From an uncultured Clostridia bacterium (GTDB lineage Bacteria > Bacillota > Clostridia > Lachnospirales > CAG-274): a stretch of 64,000 bases of DNA. The translations under genes were made by a program, and so were the position numbers. Shown here piece by piece: positions 45,361-54,160 of this stretch (within the stretch, counting starts at the first letter, position 1; each line of letters starts with the position of its first letter). The notes under the pieces are model-generated. The model was not told the origin of the DNA. It ran no database searches and worked only from the letters and a program-made list of their open reading frames with translations. Location: assembly GCA_947585865.1 (NCBI GenBank), contig CANPXH010000004.1, positions 1 through 64,000 on the forward strand, given 5' to 3'.

Positions 45361-47601
45361 ATGAAGAACAAAATGGTTCTTGGTATACTTATTGTTTATT
45401 TTATAATACTGGCAGTTGTACTTTGTTTACAGGTATTCAGCAAAAATAACGGCGTGGTGTCCGCTCCCCCCAGTTCGGATGACGTGGCTGTGGAGGACAG
45501 GCTGGACAGAGCGGTTGTGCTTTATAAGGAGAGCCCCGTTATAATGGCAAATAAGGAGCAAATGCTCATAGACAACAGCAACGCTTCCTTTGTTCCCCTT
45601 ATAGAAAATCAGGTGGCCTATGCTCCCCTTTCATTTTTTAAGTCAGCCTACGGCGCAAGCATTACCGCCGATATGAACGAGGTGAGCGCAGCCATAAGGC
45701 TCAACAACGAGGCCCTTGTCGTAAATAAGGAAAAAGCCGACCTTGTAAGCAATTCCTCGGAAAAAGACATAGAATACAACAACAGGATATTCAAAAGAAG
45801 AAATACCATATATATACCTCTTCAGCTCTTTGCGGAAGCCTTTGACAAGGAGATACACTATTACGGCGATCTTGTTGTGATATCCGAGGATAAGCAGGCG
45901 TTCACTCAGGAGGAAAGCGCAGACTTTATAAACAGCCTTAAGGCACAGGTAAACAGCCTGCCCTATGTTGCAAACGAAAGCAATCTTAAGGGCATCACAG
46001 ACGCCATGGGCAAAAACGGGCTGTTAAAGCGTGTCGGCACGGTTGTGGGCAGCGGCGACCGGCAGGATGAAAATTCTGTAGTCAAGCTTATAACCAACAA
46101 GAAAAGCGATGTTATACAAAGCGACGAACAATATATATACTACGGCAGAGGCAGCAGCATATACATCATAGACCATATATCAAACACCGCCGCAGGCAGA
46201 ATAGATATAGATGACGGCTTTTCCGTTTCAAAGCTGTATCTCTTGGGCAACACCCTTGTGGCGGCAGGCTGCAAAAGCGATGAAGGCACATCCGCCGAAG
46301 CAGCTACGGAAACGACTTCAAGCGCTCAGCCGACCTCAGAAGGCGCTGCCGAGAATGTGCGCAGCAATTGCGACAGCGCTGCCGCTTATGTCTACGATAT
46401 AACCAACAGATCCAATGCCGTAATGAAAAGGGAATTTTCGGTGGATGGAGATTATATCAACTCCGTAAAGCATGGAGATTATATATATATACTTTCTCAG
46501 CTCTCGGTATTCGACTCTCAGGCAGGCGGACATTTCTATCCGCCTTCATACAGAGACTATCCGCCCGAGGGTGTGGATTCCTTCCTGACATTTGTGGATG
46601 TACAGTATTTCCCCGAGGCGGGAAGCGACGACTACACCGTACTTTCGGCGCTTAACATAGCGGATACCACAGTGCCTGCCAACGTTAAGGCATATCTATG
46701 CGGCGGAGAAAATGTATATCTTTCGGAAAACAATCTGTATATTGCCAAAACAAGATATACAGGCTTTGAAATGAACGACAATGAAGAAAATACATTTATA
46801 TACAGAATAGGTCTGTCAAACGGAAATATTGCGCTTAACGGAAAAGGCAATGTAAAAGGCTATGTGCTGGACAGGCATTCCATGAACGAAAATGCAGGAT
46901 ATTTCAGCATAGCCACCGAGTATAAAGAAAAAGGCACAAACAAAAATATAACCAACATATATATACTCAACAACAATATGGAGCTCTGCGGCGAAGCCAA
47001 CAGAGTGGCAAACAATGCCCAAGTGGGATCCGCCATATTCACCGACGATATGATATTCCTTATTCCCGAGGAACAAGGACAGGCTATGTATCTCATAGAC
47101 AGTTCAAATCCCACAAACCCCGCAGGCTACGGCGTGCTCAAGCTTTCAACGGGAAATATACTTATATATCCCTATGACGAAAGCCATATACTGACTATAG
47201 ACAACGGCGACAACGTGCTCAAAGCAAGCGCCTACAGCATAGAGGGAAGAGATAACACCGTAAGGCTGTACAGCGAGGAGCTGGGAAAAGACAATATCGT
47301 TACATCCCTTTTTGACAATTCGGATTTCTTTACATTCGACCGTGAAAGAAATATGTTTATGCTGCCCGTTACCATTACGGACAAGGAAAGCGGCAATGTT
47401 ACCTTTGACGGAAGCTATATATATGAGCTCAATCTTGATGACGGCTTTAAGAGAATAGGCACCGTGGATAAAAACGGCGATGAGGACACAGCCCTTCAGT
47501 ATTGCAAGCTCAACGGCTATTTCTACTGCTTCGGCAAGGATAATGTGAGCGCAGTAAATATAAACGATATAGAAAGCGTTACGGAAATTGAATTGAGGTA
47601 A
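45361..47601 (+). CDS. Beta-propeller membrane-anchored protein
   Basis: A ~746-aa protein with one N-terminal membrane helix (residues 5-25) and a large extracellular part. The first ~180 residues have the copper-amine-oxidase-N-like dockerless fold typical of clostridial surface proteins (YAPLSFFKSAYG, IYIPLQLFAEAF); from ~230 there is a beta-propeller domain of the DUF PF09826 kind. A Ser/Thr/Ala-rich insert (EAATETTSSAQPTSEGAA) breaks one blade. Start ATG 45361 is preferred over GTG 45352 by its ribosome-binding site. Function unknown; the ftsEX neighbours suggest an envelope or division role. Confidence 0.82.
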   Translation: MKNKMVLGILIVYFIILAVVLCLQVFSKNNGVVSAPPSSDDVAVEDRLDRAVVLYKESPVIMANKEQMLIDNSNASFVPLIENQVAYAPLSFFKSAYGASITADMNEVSAAIRLNNEALVVNKEKADLVSNSSEKDIEYNNRIFKRRNTIYIPLQLFAEAFDKEIHYYGDLVVISEDKQAFTQEESADFINSLKAQVNSLPYVANESNLKGITDAMGKNGLLKRVGTVVGSGDRQDENSVVKLITNKKSDVIQSDEQYIYYGRGSSIYIIDHISNTAAGRIDIDDGFSVSKLYLLGNTLVAAGCKSDEGTSAEAATETTSSAQPTSEGAAENVRSNCDSAAAYVYDITNRSNAVMKREFSVDGDYINSVKHGDYIYILSQLSVFDSQAGGHFYPPSYRDYPPEGVDSFLTFVDVQYFPEAGSDDYTVLSALNIADTTVPANVKAYLCGGENVYLSENNLYIAKTRYTGFEMNDNEENTFIYRIGLSNGNIALNGKGNVKGYVLDRHSMNENAGYFSIATEYKEKGTNKNITNIYILNNNMELCGEANRVANNAQVGSAIFTDDMIFLIPEEQGQAMYLIDSSNPTNPAGYGVLKLSTGNILIYPYDESHILTIDNGDNVLKASAYSIEGRDNTVRLYSEELGKDNIVTSLFDNSDFFTFDRERNMFMLPVTITDKESGNVTFDGSYIYELNLDDGFKRIGTVDKNGDEDTALQYCKLNGYFYCFGKDNVSAVNINDIESVTEIELR

Positions 47602-47609
47602 ATAAAAAA

Positions 47610-47789
47610 ATGGCAGCCCTTCTTTTCATAATAATGATACTGTTTTTTATAATACTGATAATCGGTTCGTTGCTTATATCAGCGGCTTTCGGCAGATCGG
47701 GCTTTGCTGTTTTGATCGTTTTGATATGGAGCCTTATCATAGGAGGTATATTTACATCTGTCTTCATGTGGATCGCATCTAATTTATAA
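47610..47789 (+). CDS. Small two-helix membrane protein (59 aa)
   Basis: Not in the ORF track because it is just under 60 aa. ATG at 47610 follows GAGGTAA, which overlaps the stop of the beta-propeller gene, with ~8 nt spacing. The translation starts MAALLFIIMILFFI and has two strongly hydrophobic segments (residues ~4-25 and ~32-55) with a short central loop. No family recognised. It is the last gene of the ftsEX operon, before a terminator. Confidence 0.7.
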   Translation: MAALLFIIMILFFIILIIGSLLISAAFGRSGFAVLIVLIWSLIIGGIFTSVFMWIASNL

Positions 47790-47832
47790 GTGTATGCTTT
47801 AATTATGAAGCGAGGCTTTATTTACCGTTTAC

Positions 47833-47869
47833 GAGCGTGTCGAGCTTATCGGCACGCTCTCATTTTTTT
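47833..47869 (+). terminator. Terminator of the ftsEX operon
   Basis: GAGCGTG-T-CGA-gctta-TCG-G-CACGCTC (11 bp with a T-G wobble) followed by TCATTTTTTTG. Confidence 0.85.
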
Positions 47870-47980
47870 GCGGCTATGCTGTCTTCGGCAGATCCCTTGT
47901 AAAGCCGTTTTTGCAATCGTCTTTGAAATTCGGCACCTGCGTTAAAAGCCTATGCTTCGTATCACGGAGCAAAGCCGAAC

Positions 47981-48718
47981 TCACTGTTCTCTTACTCCCA
48001 CATATCTGCCGTTGTCATATACATAATTGTTGCTCACACGCCTGTACTTGGGGCGGCGCACCGTAAATATCTCGGACAGCACAAGAGCTTCAATATTGCT
48101 GTTCAAAAGATTGCTTCTGCTCCATATATCCATTTCCTGTATCTCAAGGCTGATCTCCTGCGCCTCGTCTATTATCTCTTCGGCTTTGTCCAGCACCTTG
48201 CCGACTATCTGAGCAACCGTCTCTCTGTCAACTCCTTCATCATCATATATAGGGCTTCCCACATATTCGTATTCATTCAGCACCTCGGCCACAATAGGCG
48301 AAAGTATGGCATTTAAGGCTGTATAAAGCTCCTTCATAAGCCTTATATCCTTTTGAGGTATATCCGTGCCCGGCCTCTTTGATCCTGCGATCGTCTCATT
48401 GGAAAGACCTGCCTCGGTATCATACATGGGGCGGGTATCGTTTTGCATTGCGCCGTTGGTCATATTGCCGTTAGAGCCGCTGTCCATATCTCTGTTCATG
48501 CCGTTTGTTATGCCGCCGCCGTTATTCCTCATAGTGCTTCCGGCATTCCCTTCTTCATTCATATCCCTTGAATAAATCATATCCTCTGATATTTTATCGC
48601 TGTCGGCAGTGTTGCCGTTCATATCCTCCATCTGCTTTATGCTAACATTTCTGTATGACGGCCAGCCTTCGCCAAAAACATATCTTCTGTTATCCCTTGC
48701 GTTTACATTGTAATACAT
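47981..48718 (-). CDS. Unknown protein with Gly/Asn/Met-rich N-terminal half
   Basis: A 245-aa protein. The first half is low-complexity (Asn, Met, Gly, Asp), the second half is a helical domain (DIRLMKELYTALNAILSPIVAEVLNEYEYVGSP and VLDKAEEIIDEAQEISLEIQ) ending in a Tyr/Arg-rich tail. No signal peptide or membrane helix. The composition is reminiscent of spore-coat or other assembly proteins, but I do not recognise a family. Start ATG 48718 follows GGAGG; the track's 48733 reads through the ribosome-binding site. Single gene. Confidence 0.7.
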   Translation of the reverse strand: MYYNVNARDNRRYVFGEGWPSYRNVSIKQMEDMNGNTADSDKISEDMIYSRDMNEEGNAGSTMRNNGGGITNGMNRDMDSGSNGNMTNGAMQNDTRPMYDTEAGLSNETIAGSKRPGTDIPQKDIRLMKELYTALNAILSPIVAEVLNEYEYVGSPIYDDEGVDRETVAQIVGKVLDKAEEIIDEAQEISLEIQEMDIWSRSNLLNSNIEALVLSEIFTVRRPKYRRVSNNYVYDNGRYVGVREQ

Positions 48719-48874
48719 ATCATACCTCCACAATATTTACATTTATAGGATATTCTTAAAAGTATTTTTTGTGACAGTACACGCCTTTTGTCATATTTTA
48801 TGCACAATATACAATAAATGTTTTGTATACGCTTTCATTATATAAATATTTATCATAAAATTTTATATTTGCAC

Positions 48875-48903
48875 TTGTAATATTTGTCAGTTTTTTATAT
48901 AAT
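48875..48903 (+). promoter_or_regulatory. Sigma-A promoter for the phosphomutase gene
   Basis: TTGTAA, 17-nt spacer, TATAAT; AAAGGAG ribosome-binding site follows before the ATG at 48945. Confidence 0.75.
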
Positions 48904-48944
48904 GTAATTAGCTATAATAAAAATAAGAAAGGAGAAAAAATATT

Positions 48945-50678
48945 ATGGGTTTTATGGATGAATACAAAAAATGGTGTACGGATCCTTATTTCGATGAGGA
49001 TACCAAGGCGGAATTAAAGGGCATTGAAAACGATGCCAAGGAGATCGAGGAAAGATTTTATAAAAATCTTGAATTCGGTACAGGCGGCTTAAGAGGTATA
49101 CTTGGCGCAGGTACTAACAGAATGAATATCTATACCGTAAGCAAGGCTACACAGGGCTTCGCCAATTACATAAAAGGTCAGGGTGAGGCCGCTGTCAAGA
49201 AAGGCGTAGTTATAGCATATGACTCACGTCACTATTCACCCGAGTTTGCGGAGATCACTGCCAGAGTTCTTGCGGGCAACGGCATAAAGGCTTATCTTTC
49301 AGACGAATTAAGACCCGTTCCCATGCTCAGCTTTGCAGTCAGATTTTTAGGCTGTACAGGCGGCGTTGTTATTACGGCAAGCCACAATCCTCCGGAATAC
49401 AACGGCTATAAGGTATACTGGGAAGACGGAGCACAGGTGCCTTTCCCAAGAGACGGCGAAATAATAAAGGAAGTAAACGCTGTTACGGATTTCAATATGA
49501 TAAAGAAAGCCGATCTTACCGAGGCTGTAAACAGCGGTATGATACAGTATGTAGGCCCTGAACTTGACGTTGCTTATCTTGATGCAGTCACCGCTCAGAT
49601 AGTAAATCAGGAAACTATCGACAAGACCGATCTTAAGATAGTTTATACTCCTCTTCACGGCTCAGGCAACAAGCCTGTAAGAAGAGCATTGGCAAAGGCA
49701 GGCTTTAAGAATGTGTATGTAGTGCCTCAGCAGGAAAAGCCTGACGGAAGCTTCCCTACAGTCGGCTACCCCAATCCCGAGAACAAGGCTGTTTTCGACC
49801 TTGCTATGGAGCTTGCCAAGAAGGTAGATGCAGACATCATAGTGGGTACGGATCCCGATGCCGACAGAGTCGGCGCCGTTGTGAAGAAGACAGATGGGGA
49901 ATATATGGTGCTCACAGGCAATATGACAGGCTCTCTTATATGTGAATATATCCTTTCACAAAAGAAGGCAAAAGGCATACTTCCCGCTAACGGCGCCGTT
50001 GTTTCCACTATCGTTTCCACAGATATGACAAAGGCTATATGTGCCGAATACGGTATGAAGTATTTTGACGTGCTCACAGGCTTTAAGTATATTGGCGAAA
50101 AGATAAAGGAATTCGAAACAGACGGAAGCTATGAATATATGTTTGGCTTTGAAGAAAGCTACGGCTGTCTTGCAGGTACCTATGCAAGAGATAAGGATGC
50201 TTGCTTCGCCACGATGATGATATGCGAAATGGCCGCTTACTACAAGGCAAGAGGTATGAGCCTTTATGACGGACTTTTAGAGCTTTACAAGAAATACGGC
50301 TACTATAAGGAGACTATTACATCTATAGAGCTCAAGGGTCTTGACGGTGCGGCTCAGATACAGAAAATAATGGATACATTAAGAGCCGATCCGCCTAAGG
50401 ATGTTGCAGGCGCTAAGGTGATCGAAACAAGGGATTATTCCATAGACAAGATCGTGAATACTCTCACAGGCGAAGAAAGCAAGAGCGGCCTGCCTAAGAG
50501 CAATGTGCTCTACTTTGTCCTTGACAACGGCACATGGTTCTGTGTACGTCCGAGCGGTACAGAGCCTAAGATAAAGGTTTACTTCGGCTCCAGCGATAAG
50601 AGCGAGGAAGCCGTTGACGCTAAAGTAAAGGCTGCCTGCGACGGTATACTTGCTGTGGTTGACGGTATCCTGAAATGA
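48945..50678 (+). CDS. Phosphoglucomutase/phosphomannomutase
   Basis: A 577-aa alpha-D-phosphohexomutase. The phosphoserine loop is VVITASHNPPEYNGYKVYWEDGAQ near residue 145, the metal loop DPDADRVGAVV near residue 303, the sugar-binding FGFEESYGCL near residue 401, and RPSGTEPKIKVYF at the C-terminus for phosphate. The length and sequence match the group including PgcA of Firmicutes, so glucose-1-phosphate/glucose-6-phosphate interconversion is likely. AAAGGAG upstream. Single-gene unit with a terminator at 50730. Confidence 0.94.
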   Translation: MGFMDEYKKWCTDPYFDEDTKAELKGIENDAKEIEERFYKNLEFGTGGLRGILGAGTNRMNIYTVSKATQGFANYIKGQGEAAVKKGVVIAYDSRHYSPEFAEITARVLAGNGIKAYLSDELRPVPMLSFAVRFLGCTGGVVITASHNPPEYNGYKVYWEDGAQVPFPRDGEIIKEVNAVTDFNMIKKADLTEAVNSGMIQYVGPELDVAYLDAVTAQIVNQETIDKTDLKIVYTPLHGSGNKPVRRALAKAGFKNVYVVPQQEKPDGSFPTVGYPNPENKAVFDLAMELAKKVDADIIVGTDPDADRVGAVVKKTDGEYMVLTGNMTGSLICEYILSQKKAKGILPANGAVVSTIVSTDMTKAICAEYGMKYFDVLTGFKYIGEKIKEFETDGSYEYMFGFEESYGCLAGTYARDKDACFATMMICEMAAYYKARGMSLYDGLLELYKKYGYYKETITSIELKGLDGAAQIQKIMDTLRADPPKDVAGAKVIETRDYSIDKIVNTLTGEESKSGLPKSNVLYFVLDNGTWFCVRPSGTEPKIKVYFGSSDKSEEAVDAKVKAACDGILAVVDGILK

Positions 50679-50729
50679 TCTGAAAAGTAATTGTTTGTAA
50701 ATAAAGTTATCGGAGACTAATCAAAGAAA

Positions 50730-50760
50730 AAAGTGAAGCTTCAAGGCTTCACTTTTTTTT
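50730..50760 (+). terminator. Terminator of the phosphomutase gene
   Basis: GTGAAGC-ttcaag-GCTTCAC flanked by AAAAAA and TTTTTTTT. Confidence 0.9.
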
Positions 50761-50790
50761 GCAAAAAAATAAATTTATTTTATTTAGGTC

Positions 50791-50839
50791 TATAAAAAAG
50801 CTTGCCCGTATGAAACTGTTGTTTCATACGGGCAAGCTT
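50791..50839 (-). terminator. Terminator of the 947-aa orphan gene
   Basis: A perfect 19-bp stem (AAGCTTGCCCGTATGAAAC and its complement) with a 4-nt loop; on the minus strand it is followed by TTTTTTAT. It is unusually long for an intrinsic terminator. Confidence 0.85.
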
Positions 50840-50880
50840 AAATTTTTATATGGCATCTCTTTTATTGAGAGCGGCCGAAT

Positions 50881-53724
50881 TTACTTTTTGGACATAGAAG
50901 GTTCCTTTATGGTTTTTTGAGGTATTTTTTTCTCTTCCTCGGTTTTTTCCGTTGATCTGCTATGGTGGTGTGAATGCCTCTTGGAAGAGCCTTCTTTTGA
51001 TTTTTCTTTGCGCTCTCTTTCCTTAAGCATTTTTTCGGCACGGGCTTCTATCTCTTTCATATGTTCTTTTGCCTTTTCCTCGGCAGCCTTTTTAAGATCC
51101 AGTCCTTTGAGCTTGTCAAGCTCTGCCTGGCATTCATTAAGCGCAGCCTGCTTCACCTCTCTTACGCCTGCGCTGTATACGGCAACGGCGCTTAAAGCCT
51201 CGTGTTCCTTATTGAAATCACGCTCTACCTCAGCATAAGTCCTGTTTATCTCTCTGTCCGAAGCTGTTTGAAGCTCCTTAAGGAAATCCGATGTGCTCTT
51301 TATTTTAGCCGCTTCTATTTCCTCCTTAGAGGTCCATATATTCTTTACGCTTCTCATAAATTTGTCAAAGCCCGACATATTGTTTTCGGCATCTATGGCC
51401 TTTACACGCTGTTCAAGTTTTTCCTGTATGTTAGGTATGTATTTTATTTTTTCTATGAACAGCTGCGTATGTTTGTCCGCCGACTCGCTGTAGCCGTCAA
51501 TAGTGCCGTTTTGCATGGCCTTAAGTATATCTTTGAGCTTCGCCTCGGTGTTGGCGTTCAGCTCCTCGCCTTGGGAGCCTACAGCAAATGTACCTGTAAA
51601 TTTTTTGTCCTTTACATTATCTGCGTGTATATATTCCATTCTCTTTTCCATGTACCGAACCATATTGATATTGCTGTCCAATACCATATCATTGGTACCT
51701 TTTTCGCCGCTGCGGTAACGCTCCATAACGCTGTCCAGATAATTTTGTATATTGTTCATATTGTCACAATATGTTACAGCGTGCCTGTGTATGCCCTCGT
51801 TCACGTCATTTATTTGCTTATCCGTTGCAGCCGATGTGCTCAAAGACATATAATGCTCCAAATGCAGCCTTTCTTCTGTGGCTTTTTCAAGTATGCTGTC
51901 AATATCGTTGATAGACTTCATTTTGTCGAGCTCGGCCTTGCGGCTGTTGTAGATCTCTTCCATATCTCTGATCTTGCGCTCATTGGCCTTCTTCAGCCTT
52001 TCATACTCTTCATCCATGAATTTTTTCTTTGCATAGGCTACAGCTTTGGCCTTTAATTCTTCGGCCTTTCTTTTTTCCTCTTCTCTTCTTGCCTCTTCGG
52101 CTTGCCTTTCTTCCTCGGTCCTTCTTGCCTCGTCTTCCTTTGCCTTCTCGGCTGTCTTTTCTCTTTCCCTTATTTCTTCGGCTTCTTTAAGATCTATGGC
52201 TTTTTGCTTTTCAGCCTCCTTCGCCATTTTGGCTTCGGCCTTTCTTGCCGCTTCTCTTTCGGCTTCCTCCTGCTTCAATACGGCTGTATATTGTTCCGTT
52301 CTTGAGCTTCTCATTTCTTTTTTGACATAATCACAAAGCTCCTTTGTATTTTCTGCATATTTTTCAAGAGCTTTTCTCATTATGACAGAGTTCTTGTTTA
52401 TGTCCTCGATCTCCATGAGCCGTCTTTCATCGGCCTTTACTGTATTTTTGTACTTAGCCAGAGCCTCTTCATATTCTTTGTTCTGTTCCTCGCTGCCCTT
52501 TTTGGGCTTCTTTGGCATTTCACTGTCCTTATATCGTTTATAGTCTCCGTTTACGCTGTTGATATCATACTGTATGCTTACGAATTTATTGTTTCTGTTT
52601 ACGGTGATGATAGGTCTTTCGCCGTTTATCTCATAGAGCCACGGCTGTATGCTCCTGTCCTCCATATATCTGGCGGAGCGAAGGAGCGTATTTCCTATTT
52701 CCTCTACGGCCTTTAAGGGCTCGTCTTTGTGTTTTTCAAATATAAAGCCCGCCACATTCATAAGATTTTCGCCGTTTAAATATATCTTATCAACAACGCT
52801 TTTGCAGGTGTTTGCATTGATCTGCTTAAGTCCTTTCAGATCGTATCCCGTAAGCTTTGATATGTAGTCTATGCCGTCGTTTTTCTTATTGTTTACATAA
52901 TCGGCACTGACGGTAACGACACTGTCGTTTCCCACATTTTTCTTTATTTTGCGAAGCTGATAATCGACCACATAATTGTCTCTTGTTTTTTCTATGGACT
53001 CGATCTCATTTACAGCCTTTCTTATGTCGCTGTTGATAGACTCCGTTTCTGCGCTGAATTGCTTGTTGGCGCCCATATAAAGCACCTTCAAGGATCTTTC
53101 TATTGCCATTCTCTTTGTATTTAATATTGCGGAGGTGTTCCTTTCCGTAGTGGCAACACAATTTTTGAAACGATCCAGCAATTCAAATTTATCGTCATAA
53201 TCCCTTGTCATCATATCCAAGGCTCTTGGGTCTTCGTGTATGAAATGCTCAAGCACTTCCAAGGGGTTGGTATGATCGTAAGTTTTCTTGGTTATTACGC
53301 CCTCTGTCTGTATTTTTGCGTGTACTGTGGCAAGCATATCCGCCAGTGCTTCTTTGGCTTCGGGCTTTCTTTGGCCGGCATCGAGATCAAGCATATCCTG
53401 CATCATTACCTGCACGCCGTTTGCCAATCTGTTGCGTCTGAAGTCAATTGCATAGTCGGTCATATACTGTTCCGCATCATAGTTTTCTCCGTATCTTGTC
53501 CTGAGGGCGACCTTAAGTATTCTTGTGGTATTTACAAGATCGCTTTGATCCTTTTTCCCAAGTATCATATCTTCAAAATCCTTGAGTGAAACAGGATTTT
53601 GAAGAGCCTTGGCGTTATCCTTTTCAAAATTGTTCAATTCGTTTATCTTATCATATACTATATTCAGTTGTTTCGTTATTTGGTCTTGAAATTCAGCCAT
53701 TGCTTTGTTGAAATGTCTTGGCAA
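50881..53724 (-). CDS. 947-aa cytosolic coiled-coil protein, unknown
   Basis: No family recognised. Residues 1-470 are mixed helix with scattered aromatic residues (FIHEDPRALDMMTRDYDDKF, WLYEINGERPIITVNRNN). Residues ~470-600 are a Glu/Lys/Arg/Ala-rich continuous helix (EEERQAEEARREEEKRKA) like a single alpha-helix or coiled coil. The next part is helical, and the tail (from ~910) is Lys/Ser with a His cluster (KRHSHHHSRS). No signal peptide or membrane segment. TTG 53724 has AAGGAGG at 7-8 nt; ATG at 53700 is possible. Own promoter and a 19-bp hairpin terminator. Confidence 0.85.
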   Translation of the reverse strand: MPRHFNKAMAEFQDQITKQLNIVYDKINELNNFEKDNAKALQNPVSLKDFEDMILGKKDQSDLVNTTRILKVALRTRYGENYDAEQYMTDYAIDFRRNRLANGVQVMMQDMLDLDAGQRKPEAKEALADMLATVHAKIQTEGVITKKTYDHTNPLEVLEHFIHEDPRALDMMTRDYDDKFELLDRFKNCVATTERNTSAILNTKRMAIERSLKVLYMGANKQFSAETESINSDIRKAVNEIESIEKTRDNYVVDYQLRKIKKNVGNDSVVTVSADYVNNKKNDGIDYISKLTGYDLKGLKQINANTCKSVVDKIYLNGENLMNVAGFIFEKHKDEPLKAVEEIGNTLLRSARYMEDRSIQPWLYEINGERPIITVNRNNKFVSIQYDINSVNGDYKRYKDSEMPKKPKKGSEEQNKEYEEALAKYKNTVKADERRLMEIEDINKNSVIMRKALEKYAENTKELCDYVKKEMRSSRTEQYTAVLKQEEAEREAARKAEAKMAKEAEKQKAIDLKEAEEIREREKTAEKAKEDEARRTEEERQAEEARREEEKRKAEELKAKAVAYAKKKFMDEEYERLKKANERKIRDMEEIYNSRKAELDKMKSINDIDSILEKATEERLHLEHYMSLSTSAATDKQINDVNEGIHRHAVTYCDNMNNIQNYLDSVMERYRSGEKGTNDMVLDSNINMVRYMEKRMEYIHADNVKDKKFTGTFAVGSQGEELNANTEAKLKDILKAMQNGTIDGYSESADKHTQLFIEKIKYIPNIQEKLEQRVKAIDAENNMSGFDKFMRSVKNIWTSKEEIEAAKIKSTSDFLKELQTASDREINRTYAEVERDFNKEHEALSAVAVYSAGVREVKQAALNECQAELDKLKGLDLKKAAEEKAKEHMKEIEARAEKMLKERERKEKSKEGSSKRHSHHHSRSTEKTEEEKKIPQKTIKEPSMSKK

Positions 53725-53770
53725 GGTATACCCTCCTTTTTCATATAAATATAAAGTTCCATTTTATTAA

Positions 53771-53799
53771 AGAATAACATACAGAAAAAACCATTTCAA
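53771..53799 (-). promoter_or_regulatory. Sigma-A promoter for the 947-aa gene
   Basis: Minus strand TTGAAA (53794-53799), 17-nt spacer, TATTCT (53771-53776), 47 nt upstream of the TTG start. Confidence 0.65.
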
Positions 53800-53947
53800 C
53801 AAAATGGCACAAACAGCAAAGATAAGGGCGTAAACGTTTTGAAAAGCCGTTAGGACAGGCGCTGTGTCTGTTAAAAAAACAGATAAGCTCTTTTTGAGAT
53901 CGGATAATGTGCTGTCATATTTGTGTCAATACCAATGATATTTCACA

Positions 53948-54098
53948 GTCAAGGATATTCGTACTACGCTTTCGCTACGTACTCATAACCGACGGCTTTT
54001 GCCAAAGCCTTTGTATTCAGCAGGAGCTTGCACCCCTGCTGAATACAAAAGTAAGTACTCGCCGCTTATAGAAGCGGGAGACTTATCCGTCGGTTAAA
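53948..54098. repeat. 151-nt structured intergenic repeat, copy 2
   Basis: Near-identical to 5811-5961 (149 of 151 positions). Here the closing stem TAACCGACGG/CCGTCGGTTA is perfectly paired over 10 bp, and the last internal hairpin has a T-A pair where copy 1 has T-G. It is 48 kb from copy 1 and lies between the orphan gene and an acetyltransferase, ending 4 nt before the latter's probable -35 box. 53800-53947 shows nothing recognisable. Confidence 0.85.
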
Positions 54099-54101
54099 AT
54101 A

Positions 54102-54130
54102 TAGACAAAAATAAAACGTTGTGTTAACAT
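54102..54130 (+). promoter_or_regulatory. Possible promoter for the acetyltransferase gene
   Basis: TAGACA, 17-nt spacer, TAACAT, directly after the structured repeat; the gene starts at 54161 with AAAGGAGG upstream. Confidence 0.5.
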
Positions 54131-54160
54131 TAAGAAAATATTGTAAAGGAGGCAGATCAT

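Noticed and set aside
51202-52056. 284-aa plus-strand ORF opposite the 947-aa gene
   Set aside because: Antisense shadow; the composition is the reverse reading of the charged helix.
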